Notes under the pieces: model-generated
Seen by the model: the letters and a program-made list of their open reading frames with translations, nothing else
What the model was told of the DNA's origin: nothing
The model's database searches: none
Program-made: the position numbers and the translations under genes
Shown here: piece after piece, positions 9,581-18,223 of the stretch
Layout of the letters: each line of letters starts with the position of its first letter
Numbering within the stretch: position 1 is the first letter of the stretch
Source: Prorocentrum cordatum
Lineage: Eukaryota > Sar > Dinophyceae > Prorocentrales > Prorocentraceae
Direction of reading: 5' to 3'
NCBI GenBank assembly: GCA_963575745.1
Contig: CAUYUJ010014773.1
Location: 1-64,000 of the forward strand
DNA length: 64,000 bases

Positions 9581-9906
9581 TCCACTGGGGGACCCTTCTT
9601 CTGTGTGCTGCCCACTTCCCTGATCGAGGCAAATCCTGTGGACATCGTTTCTGGATGGGCTGGTGGGGTTACTTTTGCGTCGCAACCGCAGGCGAGAGCG
9701 CCAGCGGCGAGTAAGGTCCGAGCGGGCCGCGCGTGCGAAACGGAGCGACCCGCCATCTAGGGCGATCCGAAAAGCCAATCCAAGGGCGCGGCCAAGGGCA
9801 AGGGCACGGGCAAAGCAACTTGCAAGACAAGCACCGGGAACGGCGCTGGCGCACGCACGAAGAAGCGCGAGAGGGTCTGGACATGGTAGGTCCTTACCGC
9901 GGGTGC
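9581..9906 (+). other. Non-repeat segment with a possible Lys/Gly-rich exon (9761-9885)
   Basis: After CATCTAG at 9754-9760 an open stretch reads GDPKSQSKGAAKGKGTGKAT and then a basic TKKRERV, reaching a GTAGG donor-like site at 9886. Length and composition could fit a basic nuclear protein exon. There is no second exon and the pyrimidine tract is weak. Confidence 0.25.
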
Positions 9907-9960
9907 GTGTGTGTGTGTGTGTATATGTATACATATATATATACACATACATGCAAACAT
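9907..9960 (+). repeat. (GT)n/(TA)n microsatellite
   Basis: GTGTGTGTGT followed by ATATATATATACACATACAT. Confidence 0.95.
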
Positions 9961-10054
9961 CTGCCACCGTGCCCTGAGGCACGAGTTGGAATGTCCTCAG
10001 GTCCCTGCGAATCTCTGCATTTAATATCATCATTATCTCATGGGATCACGGCCC

Positions 10055-10610
10055 AGAGTTCTGGGCGCTCCTGGGAGCTCTTGGGCGCTCCTGGGTGTTC
10101 CCCGCGTGGCCTCTTTCAGAGGCCAAGAGCGCGTTGTTCGGGACATGCATGGCCAACATGACCTAAGTCAGATGCCTCCGAAGACCGTCCTGGAGCCCTC
10201 TTGTGCGCCTCCTGGACCGTCTTGGAGGCCCTGGAGGGCGGCCCGAGAGGCCCAAACAGTCAAACTCCCTTGGTTATTGCATGGTCTCAGCATTGCTGCG
10301 TTTTGGGTCTTCAGAGAGCCCAAGACGGCCCACTTGGCGCCCAAGATCCTTCCAAAACGGCCCAAGAGCCCCCAAGAGGCCCCCAAGACAGCCCCAAGAG
10401 GGGGAACACGAACTGACAGTTTGAGCCCTCCGCCCCTAGACGGCCCCAAGATCCCCCCAGAGGCCCCCGAGGTGCCCCCGAGGTGCCCCCCAGAGGCCCC
10501 AAGAGGCCCAAATCAGAGCCAAGAGGCCCCCAAGAGGCCCCCGAAACGTCCCCAAACGCCTCCGAACCTCCCTCCGAGGTGCTCCCGAGAGGTCTCCCAA
10601 AAGATCCTCA
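10055..10610 (+). repeat. CCAAGA satellite with core at 10245-10330
   Basis: The same satellite as at 8930-9580. The core is AAACAGTCAAACTCCCTTGG, GTTTTGGGTCTTCAGAGAGC. A short TCTTGG-oriented stretch precedes it. Confidence 0.8.
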
Positions 10611-10756
10611 CATGGATCCAAGGGTCTCGTCTCCGACCGACAACCCTGGGCACGGCGGCGGGATGGGCCGAAGGCCAATCGACCTGGGCCAGCACGGGAA
10701 CGGAAAGAGCGCCGCAGGAACTGGCCCGAGATGGCTCCTGGCACCCTTCGCTCTGG

Positions 10757-10945
10757 GGAGCCTTGGCGTGAAGAGCTTGTTGCGTCATCGCTCTCTGCTG
10801 GGAGCCCTGGTGTTCAGAGACTTTTACGTTGCCGCTCGCTCTTGGGAGCCTTGCTGCTCAGAGCTCTTTACGTCACCGCGCTCTGAGGAGCCTTGGTGTT
10901 CAGAGCTTGTTACGTCACCGCTCGCTGTGGGGAGCCATGGTGTTC
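10757..10945 (+). repeat. 44-bp tandem repeat, four copies
   Basis: GGAGCCTTGGTGTTCAGAGC...TTACGTCACCGCTCGCT starts at 10757, 10801, 10845, 10887 and 10931 (42-44 bp apart). Confidence 0.9.
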
Positions 10946-10949
10946 CTTG

Positions 10950-11830
10950 GCGTCTCTGGGGCTTCTTGGGAGCCTTTGGGGGGCCCCTTGGGACCGTTTT
11001 GGGACTCTTGGGCCGTCTTGGGCCAGCCCAGTCCCCACACCCAAGCAGCCCAGTCCCCACACCGCCTCTTCGGGCCCTCCTGGAAACCTCTTGGGCCATC
11101 TTGGTGCTCTCGTGGGGCCGTCTTGGGGCCCTCGTGGGCTGTCTGGGGGGGCCTTCTTGGACCATTGTCGGGCCCTTCTGGGGGCTCTGGCGCCGTCTTT
11201 GGACGATCTTCGGGACGTCTTGGGCCGTCTGGTGCCCTTCTGGGCTCGAAAAAATGAGAATTCCCCAAGCCATCAAAAACCATAGGAGAAACAAACTGTT
11301 TGGCCTCCTGAGGCCCTCCCGGGGGCCCTCGTGAGGGCCGTTTTGGTATTCTTGGGCCGTCTTGGGGCCAGCCCAGCCCCCACACCCGAGCAGCCCAGTC
11401 CCCACACCGCCTCTTCGGGCCTCCTTGGGAGTCTCTTGGGAGCCTCTTGGGGCCTTCTTGGGGCTCTCTTGGGACCGTCTTGGGGCCCTCTAGGGCTGTT
11501 TTGGGGCACTCTTGGGCCATCTGGACGCCCTCTTGGACAGTTTTCGGCACCTCAGGGGAGCCTCTGGGGCGGTCTTGGGACGACCTTTGGGGCCTCGTGG
11601 GCCGTGTTGGGCCCGTCCGGGCCTGAAAAAGCCAGAACTCGAAAAACCTTCAAATACCCTAGGGAACTCAATGTTTTTGGTCTCCTGAGGCCCTCTCGAC
11701 GGTCCTCTGGACGCCTCTGGAACGGTCTCGAGGCTCTCTTGGACCGTCTGGAGGCCATCTGAGGCTCTCTTGGGGCCGTCTTTAGGTCGTGTTGGGGCTC
11801 TCTTGGGCCGTCCTGGGGCCCTTGAGTCGC
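10950..11830 (-). repeat. TCTTGG-oriented satellite with a ~345-375-bp internal duplication
   Basis: The satellite is in the opposite orientation. CAGCCCAGTCCCCACACC followed by GCCTCTTCGGGCC occurs at 11029-11080 and 11370-11425. Each copy is followed by an inverted AT-rich core (11232-11312 and 11615-11695), so a whole unit was tandemly duplicated. Confidence 0.85.
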
Positions 11831-12299
11831 TTCGTTCAAAGAATTAGGAAACGGGCCATGGAGGGCGCCCGCGAGTCGCTTCATTCGAACAAATAAAAGG
11901 GAAGCGGCCCCTGGGCGGCCATTAAGGCCCGGTCTCGCACGCCTCGCTCCTCCCCTGGACCCCTCCCTTTCGGGCTTCGCCCCAACTCAACATCATCACT
12001 CATAACTCGCTCTTTCCGCCACCTGCTTGGCATGGGGACGGACAGCGCGTTCATTTTGGGAGGGCGCAAGATCGCTGGTTTAGTGTCTTGGAGCCCTATT
12101 GGTGTTCAGGCTTCGGTACGACAAACAAAAATCTAGCAACCAACCTTGCGAAAATCAATTGTTCACTGCGTGGGGCTCCCCATAGGTGCATCTATTAGCA
12201 TGGACCTGTCCGCCGTGAGCGTCTAGGCGCAAGAGTTGTCAAATATAAACTGGCTTGAATATTGACGGTCTGGGAACGAATCTAACTGTGAATGAGCGC
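11831..12299. other. No gene recognised
   Basis: Mixed sequence. TCGCTTCGTTCAAA / TCGCTTCATTCGAA occurs twice near 11829 and 11875. No supported frame or motif. Confidence 0.5.
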
Positions 12300-12740
12300 T
12301 CTTGGGAACCTCCTGTGGCCATCTGGGACCCGTCTCGGGCCGTCTTGGAGCTCTCTTCGGCCGTCTTAGAGCCCTTTTGGGCCGTCTTGGAGCGTTCTTT
12401 GGGGTCTTTCAGGCCGTCCTGGGGCGGTCTTGGGAGCCTCGTGGGCAGTCTTGGACATCGTGAAGACCAAAGAAGCTAATATGCCAACAATGTACGTTTC
12501 CCGAAAGGAATGGGGCGATGTTTGCCTCTTGGGGGCCCCCTTGTGAACCTCCTGCGGCATCTTGGGGGCCTCCTGGGCCGTCTTGAAGCCATGTTGCCCT
12601 CTTTGAACGCTCATGGGCCGTCTTCGGGCCCTCTTGGACCTTTCCGACGCCGTCATGGAGGTGGCTTGGGCGCTCTTGGGGCTGTCTTGGGAGCCTCTGA
12701 AATGCTCCTGCGGCTGACGTGGGCCGTCTTGGGCCGAAAA
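12300..12740 (-). repeat. TCTTGG-oriented satellite with core at 12450-12535
   Basis: GGGCCGTCTTGGAGC-type units on both sides of an AT-rich core that, inverted, begins GAGGCAAACATCGCCCC. Confidence 0.85.
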
Positions 12741-12774
12741 TGGCAACAATTTTGCCTACCCCCCCCCACCCTTG

Positions 12775-13160
12775 TGATTTCTCCCAGCTAACAAACGGAT
12801 CGCGACACTACGCGCGCTTTCCGTCATCTGGGGCCGCGGCTGCCAATCCCCCCCCTTGTTCCTTCTCCCCACTAATGGATCGCGACGCTACGCGCGCTTT
12901 CCGTAATCTGGGGCTGGGGCTGTCTACCCCCCTTGCTATTTCTCCCGGCTAACGGATCGCAGCGCTACTCGCACTTTCCGTCATCTGGGCGTGCCGCTGC
13001 CTACCCCTCCACCCCCCCTTGTTCCCCCGGCTAACGGATCGCGACGCTACGCGCGCTTTCCGTCATCTGGGTGGCGGGCTGCCTAACCCCCACACCCCCC
13101 TCGTTATTTCACCCCACTAATGGATCGCGACGCTACGCGCGCTTTCCGTCACCCGCCGCC
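12775..13160 (+). repeat. ~83-bp tandem repeat (GGATCGCGACGCTACGCGCG)
   Basis: Five copies, at about 12790, 12873, 12950, 13033 and 13119. Each has CTAACGGATCGCGACGCTAC, GCGCTTTCCGTCATCTGG and a C-run before TTATTTCTCC. Confidence 0.93.
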
Positions 13161-13309
13161 CCCTGTTGGCTTGCCACAGGGCTGCCTGGCGTGCTAAACT
13201 TCTTGCGGCTTGGCTTTGGTTCTTTTCCCCAGAAACCCCTGGGGCTTGGGTCCATGCCGCTGGCCACCCGGAAGGGACTGGAAACAACCTCGACGTCCAG
13301 CAAACATCA

Positions 13310-13930
13310 CCCAAGACGGCTCATGAAGGACTCTCCGACGGCCAAGACGTCTCAAAATGACCTCCAAGATGCCTCCAAGAAGGCCAAGATGAGCCCAAGA
13401 GACCCCAACAAGGCCCCAAAATGCACCCAAGACGGCCCAAGATGGCCCCAAGACGGCTCAAGAGGCCTCCAAGGGGGCATCCAGGAGGGCCCGAAGAGGC
13501 CAACATCATTGATTTTACGCAGGCGTTTGAAGGATTTCGCCTTTTGCATTCTTTCGGCCTTCCGACGGCGCAAGACGGCCCAAAAGGGCCCAAGATTGTT
13601 CCAAGATGGCCCCGAAGGCCTCTACGATGACTCCTATGACGGCCCAAGCAGACTCCAAGACGGCCCCAAGGGAGCCCCAAGACGGCCCAAGAGACCCCCA
13701 AGACGCCCATGGTGGCCTCCACGACGGCCCTGAAGCGCCCCAAGACGGCCCTAAGTCGGTCAAGAGAGGCCCACAAGACGGCTTCCAACGGCAACAGACG
13801 GGCCAGGGACGCCCTGAGACGGCCAAAGAAGCCCCCAAGAAGCCAGAAAAGGTAACCAAGAGGCCCAAGGATTCTTCCAAGAGGCCTCCAAGAGGCCCAC
13901 AAGAAGCTCCCAGAAGGCCCCAAGAGTCCT
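13310..13930 (+). repeat. CCAAGA satellite with core at 13495-13580
   Basis: Units of GGCCCAAGACGGCCC flank the core GAGGCCAACATCATTGATTT, GCGTTTGAAGGATTTCGCC, CTTTCGGCCTTCCGACGG, the best-preserved plus-strand core of the window. Confidence 0.85.
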
Positions 13931-14073
13931 CTTCCGCCTCCTCCTCCTCCTCCTCCTCCTCCTTCTCCTCCTCCTCCTCGTCCTCCTCGTCCTCTTCCTC
14001 CTCCTCAGCATCCTCCGCCTCATCTTCCTCTTCCTTCTCCTCATCCTCCTCCTCCTCCTCCGCCTCCTCCTCC
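13930..14073 (+). repeat. (TCC)n tract abutting the LINE 5' end
   Basis: CTCCTCCTCC with TCG and TTC interruptions. It stops exactly at the spliced-leader match. A further TCC tract lies at the 3' end of the element (21170-21217). Confidence 0.95.
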
Positions 14074-14110
14074 TCCGTAGCCATTTTGGCTCAAGCCATT
14101 TTGGCTCAAG
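14074..14110 (+). other. Genomic dinoflagellate spliced-leader sequence plus truncated second leader
   Basis: 14074-14095 equals the 22-nt dinoflagellate SL (TCCGTAGCC...TTGGCTCAAG; first base T satisfies the variable D position). 14096-14110 repeats the last 15 nt, CCATTTTGGCTCAAG. Tandem SL relics in genomic DNA are the known mark of sequence reinserted from trans-spliced mRNA. This is not an SL RNA gene: no donor-type GTA follows the full copy, and the LINE leader follows the second copy. Confidence 0.93.
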
Positions 14111-14277
14111 GTTTTGGTTTCCCCTGGGAACAAAGTGGATACCGCTAGTCCGCGGCCAGCTTTCATCCTTCGCCTGGTTCGCCCCAGGCAGAGCGGTGCG
14201 TGGTCCGCCCCACGCATCGCAGCTTGCGGCACGGCCTCCCAGCACAGGAGCCCGTGGCCCAGTCTCCTGCGAGCGCC

Positions 14278-15327
14278 ATGGCTCCTCGGAGGGTTGCTGC
14301 TGACGAACCGTGGATATGCAAGTCGTGTGTCCACTCTGTCACTGGCAAGCCGTGGTTCAATGCAGGAGGTACGTTGTACTGCAAGCAGTGTCAGCTCCAT
14401 AAGTCGGTGGTGTTCAAAGAGTACAAACGAGGGAAGGCCCCTAGTGTCCATGCTGCAGGATCCAAGAGCCCCAGCCAGGTGGACAAAGGCCTCGCCGCTC
14501 GGTGTGCACAGCTCGAAGAACAGGTCAAGAGGCTCACCGCAGAGAAGGCTGAGCCATCACCGCCACCACCATGGGCGCAGTCACAACCTGACGGAGCCGA
14601 AGAGAGACGCAAGCGCATCAAGGAGGTGGACTCCATCATGCGCCTGCTCTCCTCCGACAGGGACGCGACGGTGCTGGCCAGTTACAAAAAGGAGAAGGAG
14701 ACCTTGGAGCGGGAGCTGTTCGATGGACGCCCGATTGAGGACCAGGCTCGATCGCTGGCGGCGAAGCTCCAGCACGCGAGGTCCCATGAGTCCAGCGTGC
14801 GCAGGGCGGTCGAGGAGCAGAGAGCCAAGATCCTGGAGCTGCAGGGACACTTGGACAAGGCTGAGGCCAAGCTCGTGGAGGCGTCTGCTGAGGTGGTCAG
14901 GCTCGAGGAGGATACGCGCAAAGCCATGTCTCAGGCCCGCCCGCCAGAGCAGGAAAGGCCGCCCACGCTCCATGAGATGCTTCCTGGGTTCGCGGTGTCG
15001 GTGGAACAGTTGGGGCGTGTTGCTAGTACTCTGGGCTTGGGGCCTGATCTTACTGCAGGGCTACAAGCTATGGCGGAGACGGTCACCAAGCTGCAGCAGG
15101 CGCCGCAGGCAAAGCCACCCTCGCCCCATGCCCCAGAGCCCCCTGCACAAGAACCTGAAGATGACGAAATTTCAGACATCGAGATGGGAGAGGAAGACAT
15201 GCGGGCCACGCTCAATGCTGCAGGAATCCCTACGGACGAGAACGTCTCCGCCGAGGCAGTCACGGAGAGGTTCAAGAGGTTCCAGTCGACGTACATTGAA
15301 GCGTGCAAGAGGGCTCGCAAACAATAG
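14278..15327 (+). CDS. LINE ORF1: zinc-ribbon and coiled-coil protein
   Basis: A 349-residue frame. I chose the ATG at 14278 because its context, GCGCCATGG, is good and it precedes the first zinc ligands; an earlier non-ATG extension exists. Residues 12-41 hold CKSC and CKQC pairs (14-17, 35-38) with aromatic residues between, a zinc-ribbon pattern likely to bind nucleic acid. Residues ~75-225 are charged heptad-like sequence (LAARCAQLEEQVKRLTAEK, then EERRKRIKEVDSIMRLL), predicted coiled coil for self-assembly. A Pro-rich linker (~275-300) and an acidic stretch precede the basic end KRARKQ. By position it should act as the RNA-binding ORF1 partner of the ORF2 enzyme; this is inference from the family layout. 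Confidence 0.85.
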   Translation: MAPRRVAADEPWICKSCVHSVTGKPWFNAGGTLYCKQCQLHKSVVFKEYKRGKAPSVHAAGSKSPSQVDKGLAARCAQLEEQVKRLTAEKAEPSPPPPWAQSQPDGAEERRKRIKEVDSIMRLLSSDRDATVLASYKKEKETLERELFDGRPIEDQARSLAAKLQHARSHESSVRRAVEEQRAKILELQGHLDKAEAKLVEASAEVVRLEEDTRKAMSQARPPEQERPPTLHEMLPGFAVSVEQLGRVASTLGLGPDLTAGLQAMAETVTKLQQAPQAKPPSPHAPEPPAQEPEDDEISDIEMGEEDMRATLNAAGIPTDENVSAEAVTERFKRFQSTYIEACKRARKQ

Positions 15328-15349
15328 ATTCGTCAGCATCGGGATTGGA

Positions 15350-18223
15350 ATGTTACTCAGTTCTGCAGCAGCAATGGCGGCAAGCAATGATGTGTCCCCT
15401 CGAAGCGGGGTATCAGCTTCACTCGCGACTCCAGGAAGGACTACGGCGTCGGCGGCGAGTACTACACCGCGGGCAAGTGTCTCCTGGGATGTGTCTGAGG
15501 TTATTGGCACGCGTCGGCTACCCTCAGGGAGGCTCACTCGGCTTGCCGAGCAGAGGCCTGAGGCGGAACCCCGTGCATCGTGTACGTCACGGGGGGCGGC
15601 TGCGCCTACGACATCGGCACATGTCTCTTGGGATGGGAACTGTATTGGCACGAGTTGGCTACCCTCAGCAATGCTCACTCGGCCAGCCGAGCAGAGTGCG
15701 GAGGTGGAACCCCGTGCATCGTGTACCCTGCAGAGTGCGGCTTCTGCTTCGCAGACGGGGTGTGCACCGATGACAGTCTCAGCCCCAGGAGGTACGCACT
15801 GCTCACCGTCCGTCGACCGCGGGCAAGCAGCAATGAGGAAAGCTGAGGGCGGAGAGTACCGACCGTGGGAGGCCAGGGGCCCCCGCGGCACGCACCACTC
15901 ACCCTCTTCGCCTCGCTGTGAGCCTGCCCCGACATCGGACGGCAGAGGGTACCGACCTACTGGGGCCATGGTGGGATCAAACATGGACGGGGAGTACGAC
16001 CCGTTCGAGTTTCTTGACGCAGATCGAGAAGCCGACGACCTCTTCCCCACTATTTGCCCGAACCCCTTGGAAATACGTCAGTCAGAACGCGAGGAGGCTG
16101 CAGGTGCAGCCTCTTCATCTCCCTCCGCCCCCGCTGATGAACATTTGGATCTCGGACGTGGTAGCATGAGCGTCGGGTCCGATATATCTAAGACGGGCGA
16201 GTTGGGGGGAAAATCTTCTTCACCCGCCATTGCGGGAACAATTATGTCGGTGAATGCAGGCTCCTTCGGGCCATTGTTCGACTTCCTGGCCGTTGCGAAG
16301 GCCAAGATCATCTGTGCACAGGAGACGAGGATTGTGGAGTCACGCCTCGGGGAGTTCCAGCACCGAGCCAAGGACCTCGGCCTCCACGGGATGTGGGCAC
16401 CAGCCCTGGCGACCAACGCCAGGGGCCCGCAGGCCAATCACTGCGGGGTCGCCATACTGGTGCCCACGAACGTGATGATCACGAAGCCTCCTGACGGCGA
16501 CCCCATCATCTACCCAGGCAGAGTGGTTGCCAGCTTTGTCAATTGGGGCGTCCCTGGGGGGGTGATTGTGGTCAGTGCATACTTGGTGACGAGCATTGGG
16601 CTGACGGGTGAGAACCTCTCCATTCTGTGGGCCATAGCGCAGAGAGTTGCGACCTGGAATGCTGCGGGCTTCGATTGGATCTTAGCAGGTGACTGGAATT
16701 CTGACATAGCAGCTCTGAATGCGAGGAGGTGGATTGAGTCTCTTGCTGGGTTGTCTTACACGCCAGCGTCGGCCACGTGCTGCAAGGAGGACGGCAAGTC
16801 TACGATCGATTACTTCATCGCGTGTGCAAATCTGTCGTCTAGGCTAGGGGCTGCAGTGGTGGAAGATATGCACGGCACAATACCACCCCCGCATTACCCA
16901 GTCAGTATCAACCTCCTGGGCAAAGACAGGCCAGCATGGTGTCTCGTGCCAGACGAGCCAAGGGCTTTCCCTGTTACTCCGCCATGTGGGTGCGCCAGGT
17001 TCCCGTACCCGTGGGAGGCAGTGGACCATGTTTTTCTGGAAGTCAAGAAGGTTACAGATTTGGCCCTGCTGTGGGACACAGTCCTGGACGGTATCGATTT
17101 CGAGCTGGCGGGGAGGTATGACAAGGTGGACAAGGACGCGGCCCCTTTCGTCGGCAGGTCAGGCCCTCCACGTTTCAAGTGGAAGCTGCTGGCATGGGAA
17201 CCTCCGCGCCGGCGTACGTACCGCGAGCCCAAGGTCTATGCGTGGGCGACGGCCAAGAGATGGTGTCAGCATCTCAGGTCGGAGCGGGACCGACTAGGCA
17301 GGTTTTGTCAACGGTTACAGTTGGCTTCAGTGGTCTGCCAGCTAACGCCCCTGCAGTACACCAAGGTGTTGCAGGCCTTCTACGAGGTGGACCAATATTG
17401 CCGCAGGATCGCCCGCGACAAGAAGACATGTCACTACCTTGATCAGGACACCGTAGACTTCCTGCTGCGGGGCCTGGGCATGATCGGCGATGCTGACTTC
17501 GACTCGGGCCTGGACAACATCACGAGGAAGGCCGATGATGTGCTGAAGGCAGCGAGAGGGGCCTCGGAGAAGGCTTGGCGAGGCTGGGCTAAGCAGGCTT
17601 TCTTAGGTGGGGCCAGTCGGGCCCATGCAGCCTCCAAGGTGCGTGGCAAGCAGGAGCAGCTCAATTTCGACGTGAACGCGCAGCCGTACCTGCTGGCAAA
17701 CCACACCCTTGACGTGTGGGAGGGAGTATGGCGGCATCACGACCTTTTGCCCCCTGAGCTGCCGCCAGGCCACGAGAGCTGGCCTGCTCTGCCCGAGCTC
17801 GACCACCAGCAAGTGCGGGCTGCCATTCGCAGGTTTTCGACGCGGACGGCAGCTGGGCCGAGCAGAATTTCACCCAGATGCCTGGACGCTCTGTCGGACC
17901 AAGCGCTCGAGCGCATGGCCAAGATGTTTATGGTTTTCGAGCAGTGGCTGTCCTGGCCTCCTGAGCGGGTGTACAGTGAAATGGTTCGTTTACCCAAACC
18001 TGACGGGGACACACGATTGATTGTTCTATCTCACGCTTTGGTGCGTATCTGGGGCAAGCTCAGGAGACCAGTTTCGGCAGCGTGGCAGGCTGGCTACCAG
18101 TGCGACAGATGTGGGGCACGAGAGCGGGCCACACGTCTACGGACTCGGCGTTTGATCATAATATTCAGCAGGAGGTTGCGCAGTTGTTGGGGGAGCAGAC
18201 ATGTACGATCTTGCTTGATATGA
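15350..18223 (+). CDS. LINE ORF2, 5' part: endonuclease and N-terminal reverse transcriptase
   Basis: ATG at 15350, 22 nt after the ORF1 stop. Residues ~40-135 contain a ~48-residue tandem duplication (SVSWDVSEVIGTRRLPSG and HVSWDGNCIGTSWLPSA). Residues ~298-520 form an exonuclease-endonuclease-phosphatase domain: SVNAG, CAQETR (catalytic Glu), GDWNS (Asp/Asn pair), STIDYF, and HYPVSI where the family has its terminal Asp-His. This domain would nick target DNA. The RT starts near residue 820 (TAAGPSRISPRCL, MVRLPKPDGDTRLIVLS, WGKLRRP). After about 18080 this frame loses RT similarity and reads basic junk to a stop at 18223. The true continuation is one base back, in the frame of the next entry. 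Confidence 0.85.
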   Translation: MLLSSAAAMAASNDVSPRSGVSASLATPGRTTASAASTTPRASVSWDVSEVIGTRRLPSGRLTRLAEQRPEAEPRASCTSRGAAAPTTSAHVSWDGNCIGTSWLPSAMLTRPAEQSAEVEPRASCTLQSAASASQTGCAPMTVSAPGGTHCSPSVDRGQAAMRKAEGGEYRPWEARGPRGTHHSPSSPRCEPAPTSDGRGYRPTGAMVGSNMDGEYDPFEFLDADREADDLFPTICPNPLEIRQSEREEAAGAASSSPSAPADEHLDLGRGSMSVGSDISKTGELGGKSSSPAIAGTIMSVNAGSFGPLFDFLAVAKAKIICAQETRIVESRLGEFQHRAKDLGLHGMWAPALATNARGPQANHCGVAILVPTNVMITKPPDGDPIIYPGRVVASFVNWGVPGGVIVVSAYLVTSIGLTGENLSILWAIAQRVATWNAAGFDWILAGDWNSDIAALNARRWIESLAGLSYTPASATCCKEDGKSTIDYFIACANLSSRLGAAVVEDMHGTIPPPHYPVSINLLGKDRPAWCLVPDEPRAFPVTPPCGCARFPYPWEAVDHVFLEVKKVTDLALLWDTVLDGIDFELAGRYDKVDKDAAPFVGRSGPPRFKWKLLAWEPPRRRTYREPKVYAWATAKRWCQHLRSERDRLGRFCQRLQLASVVCQLTPLQYTKVLQAFYEVDQYCRRIARDKKTCHYLDQDTVDFLLRGLGMIGDADFDSGLDNITRKADDVLKAARGASEKAWRGWAKQAFLGGASRAHAASKVRGKQEQLNFDVNAQPYLLANHTLDVWEGVWRHHDLLPPELPPGHESWPALPELDHQQVRAAIRRFSTRTAAGPSRISPRCLDALSDQALERMAKMFMVFEQWLSWPPERVYSEMVRLPKPDGDTRLIVLSHALVRIWGKLRRPVSAAWQAGYQCDRCGARERATRLRTRRLIIIFSRRLRSCWGSRHVRSCLI

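Noticed and set aside
9907-9960. TATA-like promoter
   Set aside because: It is a dinucleotide microsatellite, and dinoflagellates do not rely on canonical TATA boxes.
14074-14110. SL RNA gene
   Set aside because: No splice donor and Sm-site region follow the leader; the truncated second leader and the LINE follow instead.
14114-15349. Open frame continuing upstream of ORF2 across the whole of ORF1 (~410 codons)
   Set aside because: It is the shifted shadow of ORF1, Arg/Ser-rich, without an ATG in good context and without domain. ORF2 proper starts at the ATG after the ORF1 stop.
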